DNA of 55,072 nt from positions 1-55,072 of the forward strand of contig DAOWEJ010000105.1 of the NCBI GenBank assembly GCA_030638575.1, in the 5' to 3' direction. Origin of the DNA: Deltaproteobacteria bacterium (GTDB lineage: Bacteria > Desulfobacterota > Desulfobacteria > Desulfobacterales > JAUWMJ01). The notes beneath the pieces were generated by a model, which was given only the letters and a program-made list of their open reading frames with translations, did no database searches and had not been told where the DNA came from. The translations under genes were made by a program, and so were the position numbers. Below are positions 17,892-25,812 of the stretch, one piece after another; position 1 is the stretch's first letter; every line of letters starts with the position of its first letter.

Positions 17892-18266
17892 TTAAGCTTT
17901 AATTGAATTGATGAGGCCGGAAAGCATTCTATTTATTTCTTCGGCTTCTGAATACAATTCATTATACTTTTCTCGTTTCAGCCATTTCTTCTTTAGAAAT
18001 ATTTGTAGCATTGTTACAGTCTCGTAAAGAGACCCCCTGGAAATGTACAAAAAGTGTTTAAACTCCTTTTTCGAATATCTCCCTTTCCCTTCCGATATAT
18101 TCAAAGCCACTGAAGTACTAGAAGCTTCTAACTGTTCGATGAGCCTATAATGTTTCCGTGACGTATCGAGTTCGTCAACGAGATTAATCACTGAAACTGC
18201 AAAATCCAATGCCCTTTGATAAACTTGTAATTCCTCAAAAGCAAATCCCATTATCAATTCCTTCAT
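17892..18266 (-). CDS. Four-helix-bundle (S23/IVP family) protein
   Basis: A 124-residue helical protein with the family start FEELQVYQRALDFAVSV, then SSTSVALNISEGKGRYSKKEF (about 50-70) and long C-terminal helices. The family was first seen in intervening sequences of 23S rRNA genes, but is now known in many genomic sites; the function is unknown. An internal Met (MGFAFEEL) may be the true start. It is flanked on both sides by low-complexity AGCT repeats in opposite sense and breaks the EPS gene order, which suggests insertion. It has no evident link to polysaccharide synthesis. Confidence 0.85.
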   Translation of the reverse strand: MKELIMGFAFEELQVYQRALDFAVSVINLVDELDTSRKHYRLIEQLEASSTSVALNISEGKGRYSKKEFKHFLYISRGSLYETVTMLQIFLKKKWLKREKYNELYSEAEEINRMLSGLINSIKA

Positions 18267-18354
18267 TTATGAGCTGTGAGCTACCATCTGTCAGCTATTC
18301 CCTTACCTATCAGCTATTCCCTATGAGCTGTGAGCTATTACCTGTGAGCTATCC
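18267..18354. repeat. Low-complexity ATGAGCTGTGAGCTA repeat
   Basis: Same repeat family as 17754-17885 in the reverse sense, filling the spacer between the beta-barrel gene stop and the four-helix-bundle gene start. Confidence 0.7.
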
Positions 18355-19710
18355 TCATCTTCCCGTCCTGTATGGCTGACTGCGAGTTAACGTTATGCTC
18401 AAAAGGCCTCGATTTTCAACGTAATCAATTGGATCAGTTGAGTCAAAGTTGCGATAGGAATATTCAACCCTTATGCTAAAGTTGATGTTTGAAGACAGCC
18501 ATCTTTCATATTCATATGTAAGCCCGACGCCGCCTCTTGTGGTCTTGTCTCTACGCACAGGGTCCTCGTCCTCATATTTGTCCTGCCGGTATGAACCGAA
18601 AATATCTCCGGTAACGCGCCTTGTAAGATTGTATTCCGCTTCCAGGCCGGCCTCATAAAATATTGACAACCCCAGGCTCTCGGCACCAAAATATGCTCCA
18701 TCGTACCCACCTGATCCTGCTAAGCTTACCGAGCCTCTTTGAAATGTTTTTTCAAAAACGACATCTGCTGTCGGGCCAGATTTGTCATCACGTCCTTCAA
18801 TTTGCTCGTCATAATCCTGGACAAAATAACCGACATCAACGTCAATTCTTTTATCCTGAGCAACCTCGTAATTAAAACCGATATATGGATTATAAATTTG
18901 ATAATCTTCTTCGGTTTTTTCAAAATCAACGTAAATATGGGTATAAGCTAAATGCCCTTCAAGTTGCCGGGAAAACCGTTTTATCAATCGTATATTGCCG
19001 TCCCATGCATTAAAATCATCTGATGGTATACCAATAAATCCATCTTCCCTGTCGTACTCAGCCTTTATATATGATACTATTATTTCACTACCCCATCGTG
19101 GAGTAAACCAATAAGTAAGACCTGCTGACGGAATATGCCGTGAATTGTCTTCAAGGGTTTCATCTTCGTTTTCAAGGATGCCGTACGCATATTCAAGATA
19201 GAAAGAATCGTTTTCACCAAACTGATTGGTAAACCTTAAACTGGCAATGTTTCTAATGTATGGCTCTCTTGATGTTCTTAAAGTAGGATCTGCTCCTATG
19301 GCAGGATCATCGGAACGCAAATAATAAATATCTTCCTCTCCAAACGGATCTTCAGTTCGCACGAAAGCATTACGTATTTCCAGCCTGCTGTTTCGCGTCA
19401 GGTCTGACCAGCCGTAAAGCAGAGCAGTATGGCGCCATGTGTCGTTCTCAGAGAACTCGTTGTAAATGGCATATGCAGGATCGTACGATATTTCTATTCC
19501 GCTGTGTTGCCACAAGAGTTCAGTAGTAAATCCTAGAGAGATAACGGTAATAAACTCATCTTCTTCAGCATCTTCCAACAGGAAATAATTATCTGTATAT
19601 TCACCGCTAACAGACATCCTTGGTAAAAACGTGGCCTGGAAACCGGCAGCGTTAGATGCAATAAATAAAATAGTGGATATTGCCACGCAAAGATAAATTT
19701 TAAATTTCAT
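18355..19710 (-). CDS. Outer-membrane beta-barrel protein of the PEP-CTERM/EPS system
   Basis: A 451-residue protein with signal peptide (1-22, cut after SNAAG) and a mature region of alternating amphipathic strands with many acidic turns (DNYFLLEDAEEDEF, YRDEDP-like loops) ending in an aromatic-rich strand (RGLLSITLTRSQ). This pattern matches the large outer-membrane barrels regularly encoded in exosortase-A EPS loci. It probably forms the outer-membrane conduit or scaffold for polymer secretion, next to the Wza-like lipoprotein/export gene upstream. No enzymatic motif is seen. The start ATG follows a TTGTTGTCCGTTGT repeat, with no strong SD. Confidence 0.8.
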   Translation of the reverse strand: MKFKIYLCVAISTILFIASNAAGFQATFLPRMSVSGEYTDNYFLLEDAEEDEFITVISLGFTTELLWQHSGIEISYDPAYAIYNEFSENDTWRHTALLYGWSDLTRNSRLEIRNAFVRTEDPFGEEDIYYLRSDDPAIGADPTLRTSREPYIRNIASLRFTNQFGENDSFYLEYAYGILENEDETLEDNSRHIPSAGLTYWFTPRWGSEIIVSYIKAEYDREDGFIGIPSDDFNAWDGNIRLIKRFSRQLEGHLAYTHIYVDFEKTEEDYQIYNPYIGFNYEVAQDKRIDVDVGYFVQDYDEQIEGRDDKSGPTADVVFEKTFQRGSVSLAGSGGYDGAYFGAESLGLSIFYEAGLEAEYNLTRRVTGDIFGSYRQDKYEDEDPVRRDKTTRGGVGLTYEYERWLSSNINFSIRVEYSYRNFDSTDPIDYVENRGLLSITLTRSQPYRTGR

Positions 19711-20113
19711 AATTGCTCCACATTGTTGTCCGTTGTATGTTGTAAGTTGTCCATTGAGAAAAGCAAGCCTAATAGCTTTTTAATTATTTAGCCACCCCAG
19801 TACCATCTACCGGAGCTACAGGGAAGGCAGACACACACAGACTCACACGGACATCTGTCCGAGCGGGTCGCTCGGATAAATACAGTCATCCGCCAAAGGC
19901 GGATAAAACTGATCATTTTATCGTTGCCAAAGCTGATAATCAGCAAATTCGCAGCTATTGCAAGCAGGCTAAAATATAATGTTTTTTACTGCCCAAAGGG
20001 CATACAACCTTTTCCCGGTCGGACTCGGCCATGAAAAAAATTTGTCTGTGTATGTCTGTGTGGAGCTTGCCGAGTCGAAGCGTGCGAAGCCTGGTCGGTG
20101 GCTAATATTCAAA
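19711..20113. repeat. 403-bp repeat-filled spacer
   Basis: Holds a TTGTCCGTTGT repeat (about 19726-19760), a GGGAAGGCAGACACACAC block related to 9960 and 9430, hairpins TCCGAGCGGGTCGCTCGGA and CATCCGCCAAAGGCGGAT, and a block at 19980-20025 (TTTTTTACTGCCCAAAGGGCA...) also found at 2410-2440. No gene is seen. Confidence 0.65.
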
Positions 20114-20716
20114 TTAAGGCACAATAATGGTGTCATCAGCCTGAAGCTGAACATTTTGACTGAAATCTTTCCCTTTTAAAATATCTTTATAGTTGATTCT
20201 TATCGTTTTCTCCTTTCCATTTTCTTTCCTGAAAAGGATAATCTCTTTTTTAGATGCCCATTCCGTGAATCCCCCTGCAAGGGCAAATGCCTGGAGAACC
20301 GTAAGGTTTTTTACAAGAGGGTACTCTCCGGTATTGACGACTTCTCCTAAAATATAGATCCTCTTGCTCGCCGGACTTCTGATAGTTACAGTGACAACAG
20401 GATTGGATATATATCCCTTTAATTTATTCTGGATATCTTTTTTAAGCTCCAAAGGCGTTCGGCCACCTGCCTGGACATCGTCAAGAAGAGGAAAAGAAAT
20501 TTTTCCGTCGATCCTTACTAAAATTTCCTCCCTTGAAAAATCAAGCTCTTTCCACGTAGTAATATCTATAATATCACCGCTGCCGATCCTGTAAGGATTT
20601 ACACTGAACTTTGTATCTGCTGCTGAAGGCTTTTGTTCACCTGCATAGACATTGGATGCAGTATATGTGAGAATAAATGCCAAACAAATGCTTATGAAGA
20701 TAAAATGCTTTTTCAT
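20114..20716 (-). CDS. Polysaccharide export protein, Wza-like (exosortase-locus type)
   Basis: A 200-residue protein with signal peptide (1-25, cut after VYA), a poly_export domain (YRIGSGDIIDITTW..., about 42-115: RIDGKISFPLLDDVQAGG) and a SLBB-like region (VVNTGEYPLVKNLTVLQAFALAGG, 130-155). The family forms the periplasmic/outer-membrane channel through which polymer leaves the cell. It is shorter than Wza (about 380) but of normal size for PEP-CTERM-locus export proteins. No lipobox Cys is seen after the signal. It lies between the tyrosine autokinase and the outer-membrane barrel genes. Confidence 0.88.
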   Translation of the reverse strand: MKKHFIFISICLAFILTYTASNVYAGEQKPSAADTKFSVNPYRIGSGDIIDITTWKELDFSREEILVRIDGKISFPLLDDVQAGGRTPLELKKDIQNKLKGYISNPVVTVTIRSPASKRIYILGEVVNTGEYPLVKNLTVLQAFALAGGFTEWASKKEIILFRKENGKEKTIRINYKDILKGKDFSQNVQLQADDTIIVP

Positions 20717-20739
20717 GATGATTTCTCCATTTCAATATT

Positions 20740-20972
20740 TTTAGACAGGATTAACAGGATGGTCAGGATTATATTTATTTTTTCACTTCCCGGATGGAAG
20801 TGAAAAAGCCTAATCCGCTTTCAGCGGAAAGAAGTTTTCTTTTCGCCGAAGGCGAATTGAATTTTCTCAGTTTCCTGCAGCCGTCGCAGCTTGGCAGATG
20901 CTATGGCGAGGCAAGCCGGGAAGTGATGAAAATTTAAAATATCATGTATAATCCTGTTTATCCTGTCTGATT
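20740..20972. repeat. Composite spacer repeat (copy R8), in a 395-bp gap
   Basis: Bounded by TTAGACAGGATTAACAGGAT and ATCCTGTTTATCCTGTCTGATTAA. Hairpin at 20779-20807 (stem TTTTTCACTTCC, loop CGGAT), a TTTCGCCGAAGGCGAA hairpin, and the GCCGTCGCAGCTTGGCAGATG module. No gene is seen between 20717 and 21111. Confidence 0.8.
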
Positions 20973-21111
20973 AAAAATTTTTTATATAGCTCCGCCTGGT
21001 CAATTACAACTGGTTTGTGCAATCAACGCAGACAAGCAAAGCATAACAATCGTACCTTTAAGACGAGATTTAAAAATAAACAAATAAGACTAAAAAGAAC
21101 CTTAACAGCCT

Positions 21112-21960
21112 TTAGTCTTTACCGTAGTATTTACCATATTGGGAATATTTGCCGTATCCGTAATATGCAGATGAACGTACATCGAACCAATTAACAACAA
21201 TTCCGAGCACCTTTTCTTTCCCCATCATTTCAAGCAAATCCCCAACAAGCTCACGCCGTGTACTGCCTGCTTTCACGACCAGAAGAATCCCGTCAACCTG
21301 CCTGGCGATGACACTTGTCTCTGATGTCAGGTGCGGTGGCGGTGAATCTATAATAATATAACGGTCATTATATCTTGACGTTACTTCTTTAAGAAGCTCT
21401 GCCATTTTTTTTGAAGACATAAGTTCAGCCGGATTTTGAGGCGGTCTACCGCCCGGTAAAATGGTCAACTTGTTTATCTCGGTCTTTAAAAGCAGCGAGG
21501 ATAAAGATGTACCTTTTGACAGATGTTCGCTAAGTCCTTTAACATCATGAAATCCGAAATTGCCATGAATAGTGGCTTTGCGCATATCACAGTCCATCAA
21601 AAGAACATGCTGATCAATATTCTGGGCAATGCTTACCGCCAAATTGGATGACACGAAAGACTTTCCCTCGCCAGGAACAGCACTGGTTACCATTATTGAA
21701 CGGGGGGGCTTACCGGAAACAGGAAACAAAATATTTGTTCTTAGATGTTTGAATTGTTCAGACTCAAAAGATTGGGGCTCAAGAAGCGACACAATATTCT
21801 CATCGACGTCCCTGCTTTTAAAAACTGTCTTGATTGCCCCGGAGGACGCCTTTTCTCTTGCATTTCTGTCATATACTTTAAACATAGAGGCTTTATCTGT
21901 TGAGACTGAAGCCTTGTTTTCCTTGTCTGATTTTATCAGTGCATCGTTTATTTTGCCCAA
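21112..21960 (-). CDS. Tyrosine autokinase, CpsD/CapB type (exosortase-locus)
   Basis: A 282-residue bacterial tyrosine kinase. Walker A SAVPGEGKS (93-101), Walker A' VLLMDCDMRK (119-128) and Walker B IIIDSPPP (about 205) are intact. The C-terminal 20 residues hold seven tyrosines, the expected autophosphorylation cluster. In this family the cytoplasmic kinase works with a Wzz-type membrane partner to set chain length and drive export. That partner is encoded 37 nt upstream (21998-23548), as in exosortase-A loci where the two are split. Confidence 0.9.
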   Translation of the reverse strand: MGKINDALIKSDKENKASVSTDKASMFKVYDRNAREKASSGAIKTVFKSRDVDENIVSLLEPQSFESEQFKHLRTNILFPVSGKPPRSIMVTSAVPGEGKSFVSSNLAVSIAQNIDQHVLLMDCDMRKATIHGNFGFHDVKGLSEHLSKGTSLSSLLLKTEINKLTILPGGRPPQNPAELMSSKKMAELLKEVTSRYNDRYIIIDSPPPHLTSETSVIARQVDGILLVVKAGSTRRELVGDLLEMMGKEKVLGIVVNWFDVRSSAYYGYGKYSQYGKYYGKD

Positions 21961-21997
21961 TTTTCTTCCCTCACCAAATTAATATATTTATAGTTGA

Positions 21998-23548
21998 TTA
22001 TGTAATGCCTTTAAGGCCCGCAAGGTCAAAACCGGTCAGTGAAATAAAAGTAAAACTTGCCAGCAATGCAAATGATACTATGACGAAAAAAATACTCAAA
22101 ACCTGATTAAATCTTTGCTTTCTTATATCTTTAGGGTGGAGGACTAAAGGAATAGTGGCAAGAACAGGGAGTTCAAGAAACGACTCAATCTCTTCAGGCC
22201 GCCTGAAAGAAGTGTCAAGATATTCCAGTAAAAAGACAAACCCGCACCCTATCCCCAGGCCTGCAGCTACAAAAAGTAAAAACAATTTGTTCATATCGGG
22301 CTCGCTCGGCCGTTCTGCCATCCTTGCAGGATCAATAATTCGGAATTGCTCACCCTTTTTCTTTATCTCCATATTTACCGATATTTCTGCTTCGAGCTTA
22401 CGGCCCAATAGAGAATTATATGTTTCATTTATATTATCATAATCCCTTCTTAAAGATAAAAGCTCCTGTTCTCTTTTCGGAGTATCTTCAACCCGCTTTT
22501 CAAGATTTTTTATCTGGTTAACTATTTGTAAAATATCCGCCTCCAGAGTCTTTTTTTCACTTTTTATCTCTTCATACTGTCTCCTATCCGAAGCATTCAA
22601 GCCCGACACACCTACAGGCGACTCTACTCCATCTTTATTGGCTGCCTCAAGATCTGCCAGGATCCTTGTAAGCCTGATAATGTCAGGATGCTTATTTGTA
22701 TATCTTGTTTTAAGGTTTGCGAGTTGTTCTTTTATTTGCACGGGATCCGTAGAATCTTCGATTCCCGGTTGAACCGGTTGGGTGGGTGTTTGAGTTCCTG
22801 TTATTCTTGGTATCTGGTTTTCCAACATTGCAAGTCTGTTCCTGGCATCCCGGAGGCTTTCCTGTTTTTCACCCATCTGCACCTGCAATCTGTCAAGTAT
22901 TCTTAAGTTGGTTTCAAGCTGTTCCGGAAGGCTTCCCATGTATCTTTCACGGTAATTCTTAATTCCCTGTTCAACTTCCACAAGCCTTTTTCTCATGGTG
23001 CTGAGTTCATCTTCAAGAAAGACATTCGTTCCTATAGCCCGTTCTTGTCTGTATTTGAGATTTTCAATTATAAAATAATTTGCAAGAGCATTTGTTACAT
23101 CTTTAACAGTTTTAGGATCTTTCCCTTTAAATGAAATCGAAAAGGCATCGGCAGGAGCCCGGCGTCGTCCTCTTATAAGGTTAATGGAAATCCTCTTACA
23201 AATCGCATCAACTTTATCCTCCATAAAAATCTTGTCATGCTCCGGCTTCGGAAATAGATTGAATTCACCTATTATCTTTTCAATGTTTGTACGACTTGTT
23301 ATCTGCTGCGATATGGTGTTTATCATGGAGTCAAGATCAACAGAAATGACCGGGCGGACGAACTCTTCAGGGACTCTTTGGGGTTGAATCAGAATCAAAG
23401 TATCTGAAGTGTAAATCTTAGGGGCAGTCAGAACAAAGCAAATCCCCACGATCATGGAAAGACAAAAAGGGATAATAATGTACCAGCGACGTCTTAAGAT
23501 TATCTCTATAATGTCTCCAGGTTTTATTGTTTCTACGGGGTTGCGCAT
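21998..23548 (-). CDS. Wzz-type polysaccharide chain-length determinant (exosortase-locus)
   Basis: A 516-residue inner-membrane protein. One N-terminal membrane segment (RRWYIIIPFCLSMIVGICFV, about 19-38) and a second near 430-455 (FLLFVAAGLGIGCGFVFLL), followed by the PEEIESFLELPVLATIP signature, enclose a periplasmic coiled-coil domain. A third hydrophobic stretch lies at the C-terminus (IFFVIVSFALLASFTFISL). It regulates polymer length and activates the adjacent tyrosine autokinase. The gene follows the regulator at 23566 by 17 nt, so they should be co-transcribed. Confidence 0.88.
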   Translation of the reverse strand: MRNPVETIKPGDIIEIILRRRWYIIIPFCLSMIVGICFVLTAPKIYTSDTLILIQPQRVPEEFVRPVISVDLDSMINTISQQITSRTNIEKIIGEFNLFPKPEHDKIFMEDKVDAICKRISINLIRGRRRAPADAFSISFKGKDPKTVKDVTNALANYFIIENLKYRQERAIGTNVFLEDELSTMRKRLVEVEQGIKNYRERYMGSLPEQLETNLRILDRLQVQMGEKQESLRDARNRLAMLENQIPRITGTQTPTQPVQPGIEDSTDPVQIKEQLANLKTRYTNKHPDIIRLTRILADLEAANKDGVESPVGVSGLNASDRRQYEEIKSEKKTLEADILQIVNQIKNLEKRVEDTPKREQELLSLRRDYDNINETYNSLLGRKLEAEISVNMEIKKKGEQFRIIDPARMAERPSEPDMNKLFLLFVAAGLGIGCGFVFLLEYLDTSFRRPEEIESFLELPVLATIPLVLHPKDIRKQRFNQVLSIFFVIVSFALLASFTFISLTGFDLAGLKGIT

Positions 23549-23565
23549 TGTTTTGTAGTCCTCAT

Positions 23566-24522
23566 TTATGTAATATTGTATGCCTTTATTTTATTCAGAA
23601 GGGATTTATAACTTATATTTAGCATCGTTGCAGCCTTTTTTCTGTTCCAGTTTGTCCTTTCAAGAGCCTGTTTCATAAGCTTTTGTTCAGCCTGTGCATT
23701 AATTTCCCTGCAAATATCCTTTAAGGGCAAATTTCCTGAGTCATGTATATAGTTATTAACATCGGCAACCTGTCCAAGATTATGGGTGTATTCATTTATT
23801 TTGCTTTGACTGTTAAGTAGGCTGATTATGCTGTCTTCATTGCCGAGAGCCACTGCACCTTTTACCATATTTTCCAGTTCCGATATATTCCCTGGCCAGT
23901 GATAGTTGAAAAGTGTGTTTTTGATTTTCCGTGACAACCTGTAACGGCTTTTGCCCAGTTCAATACAGTACTTATCTGTAAAAAAATCGGCCAGAAAAGG
24001 TATATCCTCTAGCCTGTGCCTAAGCGGCGGCATCTTCATGCTGATTGCATTTAAGCGATAATAAAGATTTTTCAGGAAAACTCTTTTATGAACAAGTACT
24101 TCAACATCATTGCTGGTCGAGGATATAATTCGAACATCGATATTTCCTTTTAGAATTAAAAGAAGCTCGGCCTGGTAGGCAGCCGGCAGTTGTCCAATTT
24201 CATCTAAAAAGAGGGTCCCTGTGTTTGCGACAGCAAATATTCCCTCTTCATGCTGATTTAAATCCTTAAAAGCAGGGACATTTCTCCCCAGCAGGTCTCT
24301 TTCCGACATTTCATTCATCAGGGCAGAGCAGTTTACCTTGATAAATGGATTATCTCGCCTGTCTGACCGGTATTGTATAATCTTTGCCACAAGTTCTCTG
24401 CCCGTTCCTTTTTCTCCTTTTAGTAAAACCGGCTCCTTCGAACGGCTCAAATCAGGAATCATCTCTTTGATTTTAACAATCTCCGAGCTGTTTCCTATGA
24501 TTGTCGGGCATTCATTTAGCAT
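23566..24522 (-). CDS. Degenerate enhancer-binding protein (AAA+ / Fis), lacks GAFTGA
   Basis: A 318-residue protein aligning along its length with sigma54 activators: AAA+ domain (about 8-235) and a Fis-type helix-turn-helix (about 285-317, NWNRKKAATMLNISYKSLL). Key residues are changed. Walker A reads GEKGTGRE, with Arg42 in place of the lysine, and the sigma54-contact loop GAFTGA reads PAFKDL (83-88). Walker B (TLFLDEIG) and the arginine region (LYYRLN, PPLRHR) remain. There is no receiver domain. It probably binds DNA but is unlikely to open sigma54 promoters itself; an antagonist, co-regulator or feedback role is inferred. It is the first gene of the EPS operon from promoter P3. Confidence 0.85.
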   Translation of the reverse strand: MLNECPTIIGNSSEIVKIKEMIPDLSRSKEPVLLKGEKGTGRELVAKIIQYRSDRRDNPFIKVNCSALMNEMSERDLLGRNVPAFKDLNQHEEGIFAVANTGTLFLDEIGQLPAAYQAELLLILKGNIDVRIISSTSNDVEVLVHKRVFLKNLYYRLNAISMKMPPLRHRLEDIPFLADFFTDKYCIELGKSRYRLSRKIKNTLFNYHWPGNISELENMVKGAVALGNEDSIISLLNSQSKINEYTHNLGQVADVNNYIHDSGNLPLKDICREINAQAEQKLMKQALERTNWNRKKAATMLNISYKSLLNKIKAYNIT

Positions 24523-24675
24523 TTTTTTCTTTGTCCTAAAAAAATTGTCAGTTGTCAGTTGTTTATGTTTGCCTCAGTGAAATACGCTTCGCTGTCAATA
24601 ATGTGAATTTCACGGGGTAAATTGTCTATTGATTGTTGTCCTTATATATGATCTTGTTCCGCCACAACTTAAGGT

Positions 24676-24842
24676 GAGACCTTTGCAAAACGCCCCCTTT
24701 CGAAGTCTGCGCTTATCTGCCCAATCTCTGCGTCAGGCTCAAATTTTGGCACTTTAGTGAAGCTTCAGCGCTATCCTAGATCCGCCTCAGGCGGATCGCC
24801 TTCCTTGACCTTGAACAAAATTGAACATTTTGCAAAGGTCTC
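24676..24842. mobile_element. GAGACC-ended MITE-like element, copy 2 (167 bp)
   Basis: Ends GAGACCTTTGCAAAACG and ATTTTGCAAAGGTCTC are inverted. The flanks AAGGT/AAGGT form a 5-bp direct repeat, as after a transposition. It has no ORF of note. It lies in the leader of the EPS operon with its right end at the predicted P3 start point. Confidence 0.8.
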
Positions 24843-24870
24843 AAGGTGTGAATAGCAAATCGCATGCCAA
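24843..24870 (-). promoter_or_regulatory. Sigma54 promoter P3 (EPS operon)
   Basis: Minus-strand TTGGCAT-GCGAT-TTGCT, GG at 24868-24867 and GC at 24856-24855, 12-bp spacing. One mismatch from TTGGCAC. The predicted start near 24843 is at the edge of MITE copy 2. Confidence 0.72.
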
Positions 24871-24949
24871 GTAATGGAATGGCCTTTTAAAAACCACGGA
24901 AGAAACAGACAATTTAACCAATATCAGGGAAAACTATTACTATTTATTG

Positions 24950-24961
24950 GTAAAATATTAC
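24950..24961. promoter_or_regulatory. Candidate enhancer palindrome GTAAAATATTAC (P3)
   Basis: GTAA-N4-TTAC inverted repeat about 85 bp upstream of P3; compare the P1, P2 and P4 sites. The surrounding sequence (24940-25170) is very AT-rich and has no gene. Confidence 0.35.
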
Positions 24962-25254
24962 TTTTAATATTTGTAAGATTTTGTTAAAATTAATTTTTAT
25001 ATAACATTTATTAAACTTGATTTATAAAAAATGAGAAATAATTTTCCTATAATGTGAATATAATTTCATGATTATTGTGAAAATTTATGCCATTCTACAC
25101 AATACTTTTCAAAATAATATGCTTGTTAAATTCTCATGAATGCTTTATATAAATTTTAAATAATTTACCACAAAAAGACACGGAATATCACTGACAAAGA
25201 CAAAAGACTCGCATCCTGTTGTAATCACCATAAAAGTATATAACTTAAACAGGT

Positions 25255-25396
25255 GAGACCTTTGAAAAACGCCCTCTTTTGTCCGATTTTTGCGTCAGGC
25301 TCAAATTTTAATCCTCGATCCGCCTCAGGCGGACCTGTGGTTAAAATTTTCGCCTTCCTTGAACTCGAACAAAATTGAACATTTTTCAAAGGTCTC
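25255..25396. mobile_element. GAGACC-ended MITE-like element, copy 3 (142 bp)
   Basis: Ends GAGACCTTTGAAAAACG and ATTTTTCAAAGGTCTC are inverted; AGGT flanks both sides. It is a shorter internal form of copies 1 and 2. It stands 28 bp before the start of the receiver gene, so transcription of that gene must start inside it, read through it, or start just after it. Confidence 0.8.
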
Positions 25397-25424
25397 AGGT
25401 TCAGTGAAAATGGAAGGGGTTGAA

Positions 25425-25802
25425 ATGAACAAATCATACAAACTATTGATAATTGATGATAATAAGGAAACCCTGTCAATGCTTCATGCATTTTTTAGCA
25501 AAAAGAATTATGAAGTTGTCTCTTCCCTAAGCGGCCTCGATGGACTTAAATTGTTTGAATCTGAAAAAAAGGGGTTCGATCTGGTTATAACGGACCTTGT
25601 GATGCCCAACATCAGCGGGGTTGCAGTCATTTCTATTATAAAGAAAAAAAATCCCGATACGCCTGTTATAGCAATAACGGGATGGGGTGAACATCCGGAA
25701 GCTTTGGCTTCAGAGGCAAAAGCCGACCTCATATTGTCAAAACCATTGCAGCTTGATGAACTGGAAGTTTCAATTCTCGATTTGCTTTCAATAAAAAAGT
25801 AG
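25425..25802 (+). CDS. Stand-alone response regulator receiver
   Basis: A 125-residue CheY-like receiver domain with no output domain. Acidic pair D11-D12, phosphoacceptor D57 (VITDLVMP), T84-region AITGWG and K in LSKPL are all present. The start ATG at 25425 has SD GGAAGGGG just upstream; a longer frame to 25290 would begin inside the MITE and is rejected. It is followed 10 nt later by a sigma54 activator that lacks a receiver. Together the two resemble a PrsR-type regulator split into two polypeptides. No cognate kinase lies beside it. Confidence 0.88.
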   Translation: MNKSYKLLIIDDNKETLSMLHAFFSKKNYEVVSSLSGLDGLKLFESEKKGFDLVITDLVMPNISGVAVISIIKKKNPDTPVIAITGWGEHPEALASEAKADLILSKPLQLDELEVSILDLLSIKK

Positions 25803-25812
25803 GCCTTGATAT

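Noticed and set aside
21112-24522. Exosortase or glycosyltransferase hidden in this stretch
   Set aside because: All long frames here are accounted for by regulator, Wzz and kinase; no exosortase-type membrane protein or GT motif was found in the window.
24738-24756. TTGGCACTTTAGTGAAGC inside MITE copy 2 as a sigma54 promoter
   Set aside because: No GC at the -12 position and it is part of the repeat; similar sequence in copy 1 lacks the GG.
25290-25424. Longer start of the receiver gene inside the MITE
   Set aside because: The true receiver begins at MNKSYKLLIIDD with a good SD at 25425; upstream codons are repeat-derived.
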